Positions 24,425-34,055 of a DNA stretch of 64,000 bases are shown here, piece by piece (positions within the stretch are counted from its first letter, which is position 1; each line of letters opens with the position of its first letter). Source of the stretch: Flavobacteriales bacterium (GTDB taxonomy: Bacteria; Bacteroidota; Bacteroidia; Flavobacteriales; Weeksellaceae). Location of the stretch: positions 62,001 through 126,000 of the forward strand of contig JACJZS010000003.1 in assembly GCA_020635515.1 (NCBI GenBank). The letters are read 5' to 3'. The position numbers and the translations under genes are program-made. A model generated the notes under the pieces. The model worked only from the letters and a program-made list of their open reading frames with translations. It made no database searches and was not told the DNA's origin.

Positions 24425-25927
24425 TTATTGATAAATTTCTGCGTAGCTTTTTATTTCTGATAAACTTACTCGCCTAAGTATATGTTTTTTCTCTAATTCA
24501 TTTGGATGTTTTAAACCTGTTGCAACCAACAACTCCATAAATGCATGAACCGTTTTGTTATGGTAATTTTTAACTCGTATCGCTTTTTCTTCTACATCTA
24601 ATCCACGAATTAAACTTTTATTTTGCGTAGCAACTCCTACAGGACAAGTATCCAAATTACATTCGAGTGCTTGAATACAACCTGTTGCCATCATTATTGC
24701 ACGAGCAGAATTACACAAATCTGCTCCCAATGCCAATGCTCTTGCCATATGAAAACTTGTGAAAATTTTCCCTGAAGCAATTATCTTAACTTCACTTCTT
24801 AGATTATATTTTTGTAAATACCTATCTACAATACAAAGTCCTTCTCTTAGTGGAGTTCCCAATGAATTAGAAAACTCAACAGGAGCAGCTCCTGTACCAC
24901 CTTCTCCTCCATCTACCGTAACAAAGTCTAAGTATATTTTTGATTCAGACATTTGTTTGCATATATCTTCAAACTCATATTCATTACCTACACATAGCTT
25001 TATTCCTATTGGTTTTCCTTTAGACAATACTCTAAGTTTTTCAACAAATTCCAACATTTCTTTAGGCGAACTAAAAGCGGTATGACCTGGAGGAGAAAAA
25101 ACATCAGTATACGGCTCTACTTTTCTAATAGTTGCTATTTCAGGCGTATTTTTTTTTGCTGGTAAAATTCCTCCATGACCAGGTTTAGCTCCTTGAGATA
25201 GTTTAATTTCAATCATTTTTACTACCTCTAAATTTGCTTGCTCTTCAAACAAATCAAAATTAAAAGTACCATCTAAATTTCTACAACCAAAATATCCTGT
25301 TCCTATTTGCCAAATCAAATCTGCTCCGTATTTTAAATGATATGGAGTAATAGAACCTTCTCCTGTATTCTGAGCAAATCCTCCTAATTTAGCACCTTTA
25401 TTCATAGCCATTACTGCACGATTGCTCAATGCTCCAAAACTCATTGCAGAAATATTCAAAATACTGGAATCATACTTTTTTGCACACTGACTACTACCTA
25501 TAGTTACTCTTTTAAAGTCATTTTCATCTATGCTTTTAGATGGATATATGGAATGATTTATCCACTCGTATCCTTCTCTATAAACGTCCATCTTGGTTCC
25601 AAATGGAGTTGTGTCTACCGCTTGCTTTGCTCTTTGATATATGATGGAACGATAAACACGGTTAATCGGAGTACCTTCTATATCGGTTTCCACAAAGTAT
25701 TGTTGGATTTCAGGACGAAAATCTTCTAGTAAATAACGAAAATGTCCAACTACTGGATAGTTTTTAAGGATGCTATGCTTTTTTTGAATTATATCGTATA
25801 TTCCCACAAGAAAAATTGGAACTAGAAAAACCAAACTCCATAGTATACTTTTCCAAAAGAAAGAAATCCCTATTACCAAAGCAACAATACTCACTAAAAC
25901 AACAAAAAAATATTCACGAAATTTCAT
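24425..25927 (-). CDS. Membrane-anchored FMN-binding glutamate-synthase-family protein
   Basis: 500 residues. Two adjoining hydrophobic segments at the N-terminus (about 6-45) anchor a GltB-like FMN barrel: SMSFGALSNRAVMAMNKGAK, QLSQGAKPGHGGILP-type block, VDGGEGGTGAAPVEF and ASGKIFTSFHMARALALGAD. A [3Fe-4S] ligand motif C-x5-C-x4-C is present at CIQALECNLDTCPVGVATQ. There is no glutaminase domain, so it is not a complete glutamate synthase; the electron donor and substrate are unknown. It lies at the end of the nitrate island and behind the Msr and amylase genes on the same strand, 31 bp after msrBA. Confidence 0.88.
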   Translation of the reverse strand: MKFREYFFVVLVSIVALVIGISFFWKSILWSLVFLVPIFLVGIYDIIQKKHSILKNYPVVGHFRYLLEDFRPEIQQYFVETDIEGTPINRVYRSIIYQRAKQAVDTTPFGTKMDVYREGYEWINHSIYPSKSIDENDFKRVTIGSSQCAKKYDSSILNISAMSFGALSNRAVMAMNKGAKLGGFAQNTGEGSITPYHLKYGADLIWQIGTGYFGCRNLDGTFNFDLFEEQANLEVVKMIEIKLSQGAKPGHGGILPAKKNTPEIATIRKVEPYTDVFSPPGHTAFSSPKEMLEFVEKLRVLSKGKPIGIKLCVGNEYEFEDICKQMSESKIYLDFVTVDGGEGGTGAAPVEFSNSLGTPLREGLCIVDRYLQKYNLRSEVKIIASGKIFTSFHMARALALGADLCNSARAIMMATGCIQALECNLDTCPVGVATQNKSLIRGLDVEEKAIRVKNYHNKTVHAFMELLVATGLKHPNELEKKHILRRVSLSEIKSYAEIYQ

Positions 25928-25958
25928 AAAACTATTTTACAATTTTAAACCCAGCAAA

Positions 25959-27011
25959 TTACTCTAAATCTTTCAGTTTCTTGGTAAATACTTTTTTTAG
26001 TTTTTCTAATTTTGGAGAAATTACCATTCGGCAATATCCTTGTTCTTTATTTTGACTGTAATAATCTTGATGATAATCCTCCGCTTTAGAATAGTTGCTA
26101 AGCGGAACTACTTCTGTAACAATTTTATTTTCAAATACGTTATTTTCTTCTAACTCTTCAATAATGTTCTCTGCTTCTTTCTTTTGCTTCTCATTAGTAT
26201 AAAAAACCACTGAACGGTATTGAGTTCCCACATCTGCTCCTTGTTTATTGAGTGTTGTTGGATCGTGCATAGTAAAAAACACTTCTAAAATTTCACGCAG
26301 TGTTATCTGTTTAGGATTGTATTTAACTTTTACCACTTCGGCATGTCCTGTAACTCCACTAGAAACTTGTTTATAGGTAGGATTTTTAATTACACCTCCT
26401 GCATATCCTGATTCAGCATCTTCAACTCCTTTTAGTTCTAAAAAAACTGCTTCTAAACACCAAAAACAACCTCCGCCAAGCACAATTTCTTCTGATTGAT
26501 TTTCTTCATTGTTTACCTCAGGAATAAAATCCAAAGAAAGGGAATTTACACAATATCTCTGTCCTGTTTCTGTAATGCCATCATCAAATAAATGTCCTAG
26601 GTGTCCTCCACAGTTTGAACATACAATTTCAGTACGAATCATACCATGAGAGGTATCCACTTGTTTAGTTATTTTATCTCCTTTAATTTCTCTATCAAAA
26701 CTTGGCCAACCACAGTGCGAATCAAACTTCATTTCATCTGTAAACAAATCATTTCCGCAACCAGCACAAACGTAGATTCCTTTTTCTTTATTATGTAAAA
26801 GCTTTCCTGTTCCTGGTTTTTCAGTTCCTTTTTCTCTAAGTATATGATACTCTTCTGGAGTCAATTGTTTTTTCCATTGCTCTTCTGTTTGGGTAATTTT
26901 ATCCATTTTTTCAGTTTTATTCTTGTTCGAGTTTATATGATTTTCTTGTGTTTTCCCACAAGAAAAAAAAGTAGTTATTATAATTAACGAAAATACCAGT
27001 TTAGCGTTCAT
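25959..27011 (-). CDS. msrBA: Peptide methionine sulfoxide reductase, MsrB-MsrA fusion lipoprotein
   Basis: 350 residues. Lipoprotein signal (IITTFFSCGK, Cys18), so envelope-located. MsrB, about residues 40-165, has four zinc Cys (CAGCG and CSNCG) and catalytic Cys154 in QRYCVNSLSLDF. MsrA, about residues 175-345, has catalytic Cys182 in GGGCFWCLEAVF and C-terminal GYCRM. The order B then A is the reverse of the classical PilB/MsrAB fusion. Repairs both methionine sulfoxide isomers in exported proteins. Spaced 12 bp from the upstream amylase gene. Confidence 0.93.
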   Translation of the reverse strand: MNAKLVFSLIIITTFFSCGKTQENHINSNKNKTEKMDKITQTEEQWKKQLTPEEYHILREKGTEKPGTGKLLHNKEKGIYVCAGCGNDLFTDEMKFDSHCGWPSFDREIKGDKITKQVDTSHGMIRTEIVCSNCGGHLGHLFDDGITETGQRYCVNSLSLDFIPEVNNEENQSEEIVLGGGCFWCLEAVFLELKGVEDAESGYAGGVIKNPTYKQVSSGVTGHAEVVKVKYNPKQITLREILEVFFTMHDPTTLNKQGADVGTQYRSVVFYTNEKQKKEAENIIEELEENNVFENKIVTEVVPLSNYSKAEDYHQDYYSQNKEQGYCRMVISPKLEKLKKVFTKKLKDLE

Positions 27012-27023
27012 AGAAAATTATAT

Positions 27024-28889
27024 TTACGATTTACTAGCTATGATTTCTGAACTTTTAGGTTCTAATTTTATTTTTATAAAATTATCTTTTTCCTTAATTT
27101 TTGTTTGATTTAAAATAGGAGAATAATCTTTTCTACGTACTTTAAGTTTAATTTCTTTTGGTTCATTGCTCATATTAAATACCACTAGGATTTCTTTATT
27201 TTGATTAAATCTACTGTATGCTAAAATTCTGTTTTCATTATCTTGTTTTATGAATTCTAACTCGCCAGTTTGCAACACAGGATTTTCATTTCTAATTGAA
27301 ATAACTTTTTGGTAATATATAAATAAATCATCGTTAAACTTTACTTCATCATTAAATCCATCATGGACTTCATTTTCATATTCAAAATCCTTCCAAATGA
27401 GTGGCTTTCTTGTGTGTGGATCATCAGCTCCCCACATTCCCATCTCATCTCCTGCCCAAACATGAGGCGAACCAATATACGTAAACTGATGAGCAAGAAG
27501 TAATTTTAATATTTTATACGTTTCTAGATTTGGTTTTTGAGTTTTATAATCTTCTGCTGATGTTTGTTTGTATCCTGTTTTATTAAATAGTGATGTTAGT
27601 ACTCTTGGTGTATCATGACTTGCGTTCAAATTCATCATTGCATAATTCATATTTACATCTATATTTTTTCTATACGAATTTAAACTATCCACAAATTCAG
27701 TTACAGGAATTACATTTGGTGATTCATTAAAAAAATCTCTAGCAGAACGATACCATCTGTAATTCATGACTGCATCAAAAATTTTTCCATTTAAATACGG
27801 TTTTGGATTTAATAACTTATTAGGGAATTTTTCCCACCACACTTCTCCTATTATATAAGCATCAGGATTTATAGTACGAACAAAAGTTCTATATTCTTCC
27901 CAAAATTCTAACGGTAATTCTGCGGCAACATCTAAACGAAATCCATCAATTCCATCAGAACAATCTCCATCTCCATTAGGATCCAACCAACGTTTACTTA
28001 CGTTAAAAATATGTTGTTTCACTTCTTGGGAATAAATATCTCCATGAAAAGGTATTATTCCCTCGGTATGGTCTACATGCTGAGTTTCTTTAATTTCTGG
28101 TAAATCAGGAACATTAAACCAACCTTGGTATTTAAATTCATTCTCTAGAGTTTCGGGATTATCAAAACTATGAACCCAATACCAATCTTTGTATTTAGAA
28201 TTCTCTTGATTTTTAACTACATCTTCCCACGCCCAAAACGTATTTCCTGTGTGGTTCCATGAGTAGTCAAGTATTACTCGAATTCCTCTTTTGTGCAATT
28301 TACCTACTACCTCTACAAACATACTGTCTGCAGTTGTCATTTTCCATGTATTTGGATTGGTTGGATTTTCCGACTGCATTATCTCTACATCTTTCTTTGG
28401 ATTTGGTCCAAAATTTCTATCTATATGCCTCCAGTTTCTTGCGTCATATTTATGAAGTGACGGAGCATCATTCAGTGGATTAAAATATATTGCAGTAATT
28501 CCAAGAGAATCCAAATAATCAATTTTATCTAAAACTCCTTGTAAATCTCCTCCATATCTACGTAACTGAACTTTTTGTCCTAAATTTTCAATAGCATTAC
28601 CATTAAAATCTTTTCCTTTGGAGTATTCTGGAAAGTATACATCTTCTTTATACCAACTCTGATTCCAAGGCGTCGTCTGCCAATTTTCTGGAATAAAACC
28701 AGGATAAGAACCTTTTATGTCTTCTTTTCTAGGATCATTAGAAGAGTCACCATTTCTAAAACGTTCTAAAAATATTTGATACCAAACTACCTTTTTAGAC
28801 CATTCTGGCGGTTGATTAAAAGAAGTTTTTACTTGCGAAAAAGAGATTATTGAACTTAATAAAAATCCAAATACTATAATTTTATTCAT
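27024..28889 (-). CDS. Secreted GH13 alpha-amylase family glycoside hydrolase
   Basis: 621 residues with a signal peptide ending at FSQ (about residue 19). The GH13 barrel has nucleophile Asp320 (DGFRLDVAAEL), acid/base Glu349 (YIIGEVWWEKF) and transition-state Asp426 (NASHDTPRVL); region I is RVILDYSWNHTGN. A C-terminal beta domain ends the chain. It resembles cyclomaltodextrinase/neopullulanase-like enzymes, but substrate specificity cannot be read from the sequence. First gene of a three-gene minus-strand group with msrBA and the glutamate-synthase-like gene. Confidence 0.88.
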   Translation of the reverse strand: MNKIIVFGFLLSSIISFSQVKTSFNQPPEWSKKVVWYQIFLERFRNGDSSNDPRKEDIKGSYPGFIPENWQTTPWNQSWYKEDVYFPEYSKGKDFNGNAIENLGQKVQLRRYGGDLQGVLDKIDYLDSLGITAIYFNPLNDAPSLHKYDARNWRHIDRNFGPNPKKDVEIMQSENPTNPNTWKMTTADSMFVEVVGKLHKRGIRVILDYSWNHTGNTFWAWEDVVKNQENSKYKDWYWVHSFDNPETLENEFKYQGWFNVPDLPEIKETQHVDHTEGIIPFHGDIYSQEVKQHIFNVSKRWLDPNGDGDCSDGIDGFRLDVAAELPLEFWEEYRTFVRTINPDAYIIGEVWWEKFPNKLLNPKPYLNGKIFDAVMNYRWYRSARDFFNESPNVIPVTEFVDSLNSYRKNIDVNMNYAMMNLNASHDTPRVLTSLFNKTGYKQTSAEDYKTQKPNLETYKILKLLLAHQFTYIGSPHVWAGDEMGMWGADDPHTRKPLIWKDFEYENEVHDGFNDEVKFNDDLFIYYQKVISIRNENPVLQTGELEFIKQDNENRILAYSRFNQNKEILVVFNMSNEPKEIKLKVRRKDYSPILNQTKIKEKDNFIKIKLEPKSSEIIASKS

Positions 28890-29068
28890 GACTCTACAAT
28901 ATATACGTTTCGATTTTAAATATATAAATTTTCATTAAACCAATTATAAACTTCTATTATGTATTTAAAATAACATTCATAAACAACTAAATATCAGAAA
29001 AATAAGAACCCAAATTAAAATTAAATATATCAGATTAAATCTACTTTAAATGAAACAAATAATTTTGT

Positions 29069-29076
29069 TACTTTTG
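29069..29076 (+). promoter_or_regulatory. ffh -7 box
   Basis: TACTTTTG fits TAnnTTTG, 16 bp before the ffh start; the upstream element is weak. Confidence 0.5.
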
Positions 29077-29092
29077 TATAAATTTTAAAATC

Positions 29093-30424
29093 ATGTTTCA
29101 GAATTTACAAGATAAACTAGATAAGGCGATTCACAACTTAAAGGGAAGAGGTAAAATAACGGAAATAAATGTAGCAGAAACTGTAAAAGAAATTCGTCGT
29201 GCACTTGTAGACGCTGATGTTAGCTACAAAGTAGCTAAAGAAATCACTGCTGACATAAAAGAAAAAGCAATTGGACAAGATGTTTTAACAACTGTAAATC
29301 CAGGGCAGTTGATGACCAAAATTGTTCATGATGAGCTTGTAAAACTAATGGGAAGCGAACAAGTAGGAATCAATATTTCTGAAAATCCAAGTACCATTCT
29401 TATTGCTGGTTTGCAAGGTTCTGGGAAAACTACATTCTCTGGAAAACTTGCTAATTTTTTAAAGAAAAAGAAATCTAAAAATCCTCTTTTAGTAGCGTGT
29501 GATGTATATAGACCTGCTGCAATAGATCAATTAAAAGTATTGGGAGAACAAATTGGAGTTCCTGTTTATACCGAAATTGAAAATAAAAATCCTGTAGAAA
29601 TTGCTAATAATGCTCTAGAATATGCGAATCAAAATAAGCATAATGTAGTCATAATAGATACCGCTGGACGACTTGCTATTGACGAAACAATGATGAAAGA
29701 AATCAGAAATGTTCATCAAAGCATAAAACCTACAGAAACTCTTTTTGTAGTAGATTCCATGACAGGACAAGATGCTGTGAATACAGCAAAAGCATTTAAC
29801 GATGTTCTTGATTATAATGGCGTTGTTCTTACTAAATTAGATGGAGATACTCGTGGTGGAGCAGCATTAACTGTAAAAACTGTTGTAAACAAACCAATTA
29901 AATTTATTTCCACAGGAGAAAAAATGGAAGCTCTTGATGTGTTCTATCCTAGTAGAATGGCAGACAGAATATTGGGAATGGGAGATGTTGTTTCTTTTGT
30001 AGAAAGAGCTCAAGAACAATTTGATGAAGAAGAATCAAGAAAACTTCAGAAAAAAATTGCAAAGAATCAGTTTGGTTTCGATGACTTCCTAAAACAAATA
30101 AAGCAAATCAAAAAAATGGGAAGCATGAAGGATCTTATGGGAATGATTCCTGGTGTAGGAAAAGCTATCAAAGATATTGATATTCCTGATGATGCTTTTA
30201 AAAATATAGAAGCGATTATTCATTCTATGACTCCTGAAGAGCGAAAAAAACCAGAGATTATTAATCATTCTAGAAAGAAAAGAATTGCTTCTGGTAGTGG
30301 ACAAAAAGTAGAAGATGTAAATCAACTTCTAAAACAATTTAACCAAATGGGGAAAATGATGAAAATGATGCAAACTCCTCAAGGAAAACAAATGATGCAA
30401 AGCATGATGGGAGGAAAAATGTAA
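29093..30424 (+). CDS. ffh: Signal recognition particle protein Ffh
   Basis: 443 residues. N domain (1-90), GTPase G domain (GLQGSGKTTFSGKLA, DTAGRLAIDE, TKLDGDTRGGAAL) and methionine-rich M domain (about 300-443) ending QMGKMMKMMQTPQGKQMMQS. Binds signal peptides and 4.5S RNA for co-translational targeting. Single gene, followed by a hairpin that lies within the convergent yigZ-like gene. Confidence 0.97.
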   Translation: MFQNLQDKLDKAIHNLKGRGKITEINVAETVKEIRRALVDADVSYKVAKEITADIKEKAIGQDVLTTVNPGQLMTKIVHDELVKLMGSEQVGINISENPSTILIAGLQGSGKTTFSGKLANFLKKKKSKNPLLVACDVYRPAAIDQLKVLGEQIGVPVYTEIENKNPVEIANNALEYANQNKHNVVIIDTAGRLAIDETMMKEIRNVHQSIKPTETLFVVDSMTGQDAVNTAKAFNDVLDYNGVVLTKLDGDTRGGAALTVKTVVNKPIKFISTGEKMEALDVFYPSRMADRILGMGDVVSFVERAQEQFDEEESRKLQKKIAKNQFGFDDFLKQIKQIKKMGSMKDLMGMIPGVGKAIKDIDIPDDAFKNIEAIIHSMTPEERKKPEIINHSRKKRIASGSGQKVEDVNQLLKQFNQMGKMMKMMQTPQGKQMMQSMMGGKM

Positions 30425-30434
30425 ATACATTCTC

Positions 30435-31040
30435 CTACTCTACCTTTTTGAATGCGATTTCATAATGAATCGCATTTATTTTTTGTGAAATTTCATCTAG
30501 TTTTTGAATGGGAATTTCGACTGTGTATGTTATGTTTTCCATGTAATGAGTTTCCAAAATAGTGCAGTTATTATTTTCGAAGAGATTAATCAATTTTGAC
30601 ATATGCTCAAAATCCGACTGAATACTATATTTTTCTGTAAGTTCTTTTTCTATGATTTTTCCTTTTTGAATAGTCATTTCTGCTGAATCCTTGTATGCAG
30701 AAATAAGTCCTGAAACCCCTAATTTTGTTCCTCCAAAGTATCGAACTATAAAAACTACTGAATTAGTAATTTCATGTGCAATCATTCTGTTTAAAATTGG
30801 ATTTCCTGCTGTTCCACTTGGTTCTCCATCATCATTTGCACGGTAAATTTCTCCCGAAATTCCAATTCTATAAGCAAAACAAATATGCGATGCCGATGGA
30901 TGCTTTTTTTTCAACTCATCAACAATAGGTTTCACTTCTTCTACGCAAGAAACTGAATACGCATAACCGATAAACTTGCTTGATTTTTCTTTGAATAAAA
31001 TATCTTCTACTTTAGATTCTAATGTTTTATAGCTATACAT
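30435..31040 (-). CDS. YigZ/IMPACT family protein
   Basis: 201 residues, UPF0029/IMPACT family. The N-terminal domain shows SKFIGYAYSVSCVEEVKPIV, HPSASHICFAYRIG, NDDGEPSGTAGNPIL and IVRYFGGTKLGVSGLI, all family signatures; a DUF1949-like domain follows from about residue 135. Molecular function is not settled for bacterial members. Its ATG overlaps the end of the restored ribD frame by 8 bp, indicating an operon with ribD. Confidence 0.92.
   Translation of the reverse strand: MYSYKTLESKVEDILFKEKSSKFIGYAYSVSCVEEVKPIVDELKKKHPSASHICFAYRIGISGEIYRANDDGEPSGTAGNPILNRMIAHEITNSVVFIVRYFGGTKLGVSGLISAYKDSAEMTIQKGKIIEKELTEKYSIQSDFEHMSKLINLFENNNCTILETHYMENITYTVEIPIQKLDEISQKINAIHYEIAFKKVE
30451..30486 (+). 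terminator. ffh terminator inside yigZ-like 3' end
   Basis: aatgcgatt (30451-30459) pairs with aatcgcatt (30468-30476), followed by tattttttg. It lies within the last codons of the convergent gene. Confidence 0.65.
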
Positions 31041-32083
31041 CTGATTTTGTATTTCTAATTAGAATCATATCATCTTCTTTAAACTTTTTCCTTTCCACCA
31101 ATTCTCCTGAAATTTGTGGAGCTAGAACTCCTGAATTCGCTATGCAATTTCCTGTAAAAATTTCGGCTTCGTCCCATAGATTTTGTTTAATGAATTCACT
31201 TAATGTAAAAGCTCCTCCTTCTACAATTATGGATTGAATCTCTTTTTTATGAAGTTCAAATAATATGTTTTTAAGTACGTTTTTATCATCTATCTTTATG
31301 CATTCTACCGAATTTATCGTTTTATTTTCAAGTGAATTAAAAAATATAAACCTTGTTTTGTGAATTAAATAGTTGTAAATCGTGATTTAATATTTCTAGT
31401 TGTAAGTCAATGATTATTTTAATTGGATTAGTGAGGTTTTCTACATTTCTAGCATCTAGTTTTGGATTATCTAATATTGCAGTAGTTTTACCTATTAATA
31501 TAGCTTGTTCTTGTGTTCTTCTGTAATGAACATACTGCAGAGAATATTTATTGGTAATGTAAAAAGGTGTTTTTTCTTTATGATAATCAGAGTTTAAAAA
31601 TCCATCTAAACTTTTAGCAAATTTTAAAAAAATGTAAGGACGATTTTTAGAATGAAACGTTATGAATCTTTTGTTTAATTCTTCACACTCTTTTTTTAGA
31701 ACATCAATTTTTACATTTATTCCATTTTCCTTTAATCGTTTAATTCCTGCTCCATTTACTTTCGAAAAAGGATCTTGCATACCAATTACTACTCTTGGTA
31801 TTTTGTTTTTTATAATTAAATCTACACAAGGTGGCGTTTTTCCATAATGAGAACATGGTTCTAAATTCACATACAAGGTAGATTCTTGCAGTAATTCTTT
31901 ATTTTTTACCGAATTAATTGCATGAACTTCTGCATGAGCTTCTCCTGCTTTATAATGAAATCCTTCTCCTATTATTATTTGATTATGAACAACCACCGCA
32001 CCAACAAGCGGATTTGGATATGTATTCCCCAGTCCAGACTTTGCTAGTTCCAAACATCTGCTCATGTATAAATTATCGTTCAT
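31033..32083 (-). pseudogene. ribD: Riboflavin biosynthesis deaminase/reductase with frameshift
   Basis: From ATG at 32083 the frame encodes the RibD deaminase (HAEVHAINSV zinc His, PCSHYGKTPPCVDLII zinc Cys) and part of the reductase domain, then stops at 31337. One base further on, a second frame carries the rest without interruption to a stop at 31033 (NSLENKTINSVECIKI, SIIVEGGAFTLSEFI, ending DDMILIRNTKSDV). The break is at a run of six A/T bases (31339-31344); five would restore one 350-residue reading frame. Since RibD is essential for riboflavin synthesis, a sequencing or assembly error is likely, but a true mutation or slippage cannot be excluded. An in-frame GTG at 32089 is a weaker start. 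Confidence 0.85.
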
Positions 32084-32160
32084 AAACACAAAATTGACAA
32101 TTATGTTTTAATAAAAAAAATTAAATTTGCAATAACTCATACTGAGAAAAATATACCTCA

Positions 32161-33345
32161 ATGAAAAAAATCTTATTAGTAGAAGATGAAAAAGCAATTA
32201 GAAATGTACTAAAAAACATTCTAAAAGAAGAAAGTGATTCCTATGTAGTAGAAGAATCGGAAAACGGACTTGATGCTTACAATAAAATAAAAGAAACAGA
32301 ATACGACCTAATTATTTCTGACATCAAAATGCCAAAAATGGAAGGTACAGAACTGTTAAAGAAAACCTTAGAAATCTATCCAAACACTACTTTCCTTATG
32401 ATTTCTGGTCACGGAGATATAGAAACTGCTGTTGATGCTATAAAATTAGGTGCTTTTGATTACATTTCTAAACCACCTGATTTAAACCGACTGCTTAATT
32501 CTGTGCGAAACGGTTTGCAAAGAAAAGATTTGGTAAGTGAAAATACTGCTCTAAATACCGAAAATAAAATTCTGAAAAAGAAAGTTCAGAAAAGATACCA
32601 AATGATTGGGAATTCAGAAGAACTAAAAAATATACAATCCATCATTGATAAAGTGGCAGAAACCGATGCACGTGTTTTAATTACAGGACAAAACGGAACA
32701 GGAAAAGAACTTGTAGCTCATTCTATTCACGAAAAAAGTGATAGAAATAAACTTCCTTTTGTTGAAGTAAATTGTGCTGCAATTCCCTCTGAGCTTATAG
32801 AAAGTGAACTTTTTGGACACATGAAAGGTTCTTTTACAGGAGCTGTAAAAGATAAACCTGGTAAATTTGAACTTGCTCATAAAGGTACGTTATTTTTAGA
32901 TGAAGTTGGGGACATGAGTCTTTCTGCTCAGGCAAAAGTGCTACGTGCATTGCAAGAAAATAAAATTAATAGAGTTGGTGCTGAAAAAGAAATAAATGTA
33001 GATGTGCGTGTGTTGGCAGCTACCAACAAAAATTTAAAAGAAGAAATCAAAAATGGAAAATTTAGAGAAGATTTATTTCATCGACTTTCCGTTATAGAAA
33101 TTCAAGTTCCTTCACTTAACGAAAGAAAAGACGATATTCCTATTTTGGTAAATCATTTTTTAAAAATAATCGCAGAAGAACAAGGAAATACCGAAAAAGA
33201 AATTAACCAAGATGCCATAAAAAAATTACAAAATTTTGACTGGACAGGAAACATCAGAGAACTACGAAACGTAGTAGAACGACTTATCATACTTGGCGAA
33301 AATCCTATTACAAAAAAAGATGTAGAACAATTTGTACTGAAATAA
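32161..33345 (+). CDS. Sigma-54-dependent response regulator without DNA-binding domain
   Basis: 394 residues. Receiver domain 1-120 with phospho-acceptor Asp in LIISDIKMPKMEG, then an AAA+ sigma-54 activator domain (about 145-375): Walker A GQNGTGKELVAHSI, the sigma-54-contact loop as GSFTGAVKDKPG, Walker B GTLFLDEVGDMSL, arginine finger region FREDLFHRLSVI. The protein ends 20 residues after NIRELRNVVERLIIL, so no Fis-type helix-turn-helix is present. It may act from solution or by protein contacts. Diverges from ribD; its kinase is not nearby, while rpoN is about 9 kb away. Confidence 0.92.
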   Translation: MKKILLVEDEKAIRNVLKNILKEESDSYVVEESENGLDAYNKIKETEYDLIISDIKMPKMEGTELLKKTLEIYPNTTFLMISGHGDIETAVDAIKLGAFDYISKPPDLNRLLNSVRNGLQRKDLVSENTALNTENKILKKKVQKRYQMIGNSEELKNIQSIIDKVAETDARVLITGQNGTGKELVAHSIHEKSDRNKLPFVEVNCAAIPSELIESELFGHMKGSFTGAVKDKPGKFELAHKGTLFLDEVGDMSLSAQAKVLRALQENKINRVGAEKEINVDVRVLAATNKNLKEEIKNGKFREDLFHRLSVIEIQVPSLNERKDDIPILVNHFLKIIAEEQGNTEKEINQDAIKKLQNFDWTGNIRELRNVVERLIILGENPITKKDVEQFVLK

Positions 33346-33454
33346 AAAGGAAATAGTATAAATCTACTGCTACTAAATGTTTGTATTTATAAGTAAATAT
33401 ATCTAAATTGGTATAAAATTTGAGCTTATATACTCATTCTAAAATTTAATAATC

Positions 33455-33988
33455 ATGAAACGAATATATTTACTTTTACTGACAGGAATTCTATCGTTTT
33501 CTTTTTATTCTTGTTCTACAATAAAAACTGCATACGACTACGATAGAACAGCTAACTTCGAAAGTTACAAAACATATTCTATCGATAAGGAAGCTCTTAA
33601 TAAATTACAACTGAATGATTTAGATAAAAATAGAATCATCAGTGAAGTAACGACACAAATGAATGCTAAAAACTTCCAATTACAAGAAAAAGAGTCTGAT
33701 TTAATAATAAGTATACACGCCATGTCCAAAGAACATACTGATTATAATCAAAGTGTAGGTGTTGGATTTGGTGGTTGGTGGCCATGGATGTGGGGAGGAA
33801 TAAACAACACTTGGGTCAATCAATACGAGGTAGGAACATTAACTTTTGACATTATAGATGCAAAGAAAAATGTGCTTATTTGGCAAGGAGTTAGTTCGGG
33901 AATTATGGTAGAAAACTTAGAATCCAAAGCAGAACAAATACAAGAAGCGATTCAAAAAGCATTTGAAAACTTTCCTCCTGAAAAATAA
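33455..33988 (+). CDS. DUF4136 domain lipoprotein
   Basis: 177 residues. Lipobox LSFSFYSCST places acylation at Cys20, so it is an envelope lipoprotein. The body is a DUF4136 domain: opening YDYDRTANFESYKTYSI, DLIISIHAM, and closing LTFDIIDAKKNVLIWQGVSS. A glycine/tryptophan-rich stretch (GVGFGGWWPWMWGG) lies at residues about 107-120. Role unknown. Single gene followed by a hairpin with T-run. Confidence 0.85.
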   Translation: MKRIYLLLLTGILSFSFYSCSTIKTAYDYDRTANFESYKTYSIDKEALNKLQLNDLDKNRIISEVTTQMNAKNFQLQEKESDLIISIHAMSKEHTDYNQSVGVGFGGWWPWMWGGINNTWVNQYEVGTLTFDIIDAKKNVLIWQGVSSGIMVENLESKAEQIQEAIQKAFENFPPEK

Positions 33989-34017
33989 GTAATAAAAAAC
34001 TATATTTGTACTCTCAT

Positions 34018-34052
34018 AAAGTATCATACTAAATGATACTTTTTTTATTTTT
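34018..34052 (+). terminator. Terminator after DUF4136 gene, in the leader of the RNA methyltransferase
   Basis: aaagtatca (34018-34026) pairs with tgatacttt (34034-34042), followed by ttttatttttt. A TATATTTG box at 34001-34008 lies just before it. Confidence 0.75.
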
Positions 34053-34055
34053 TAT

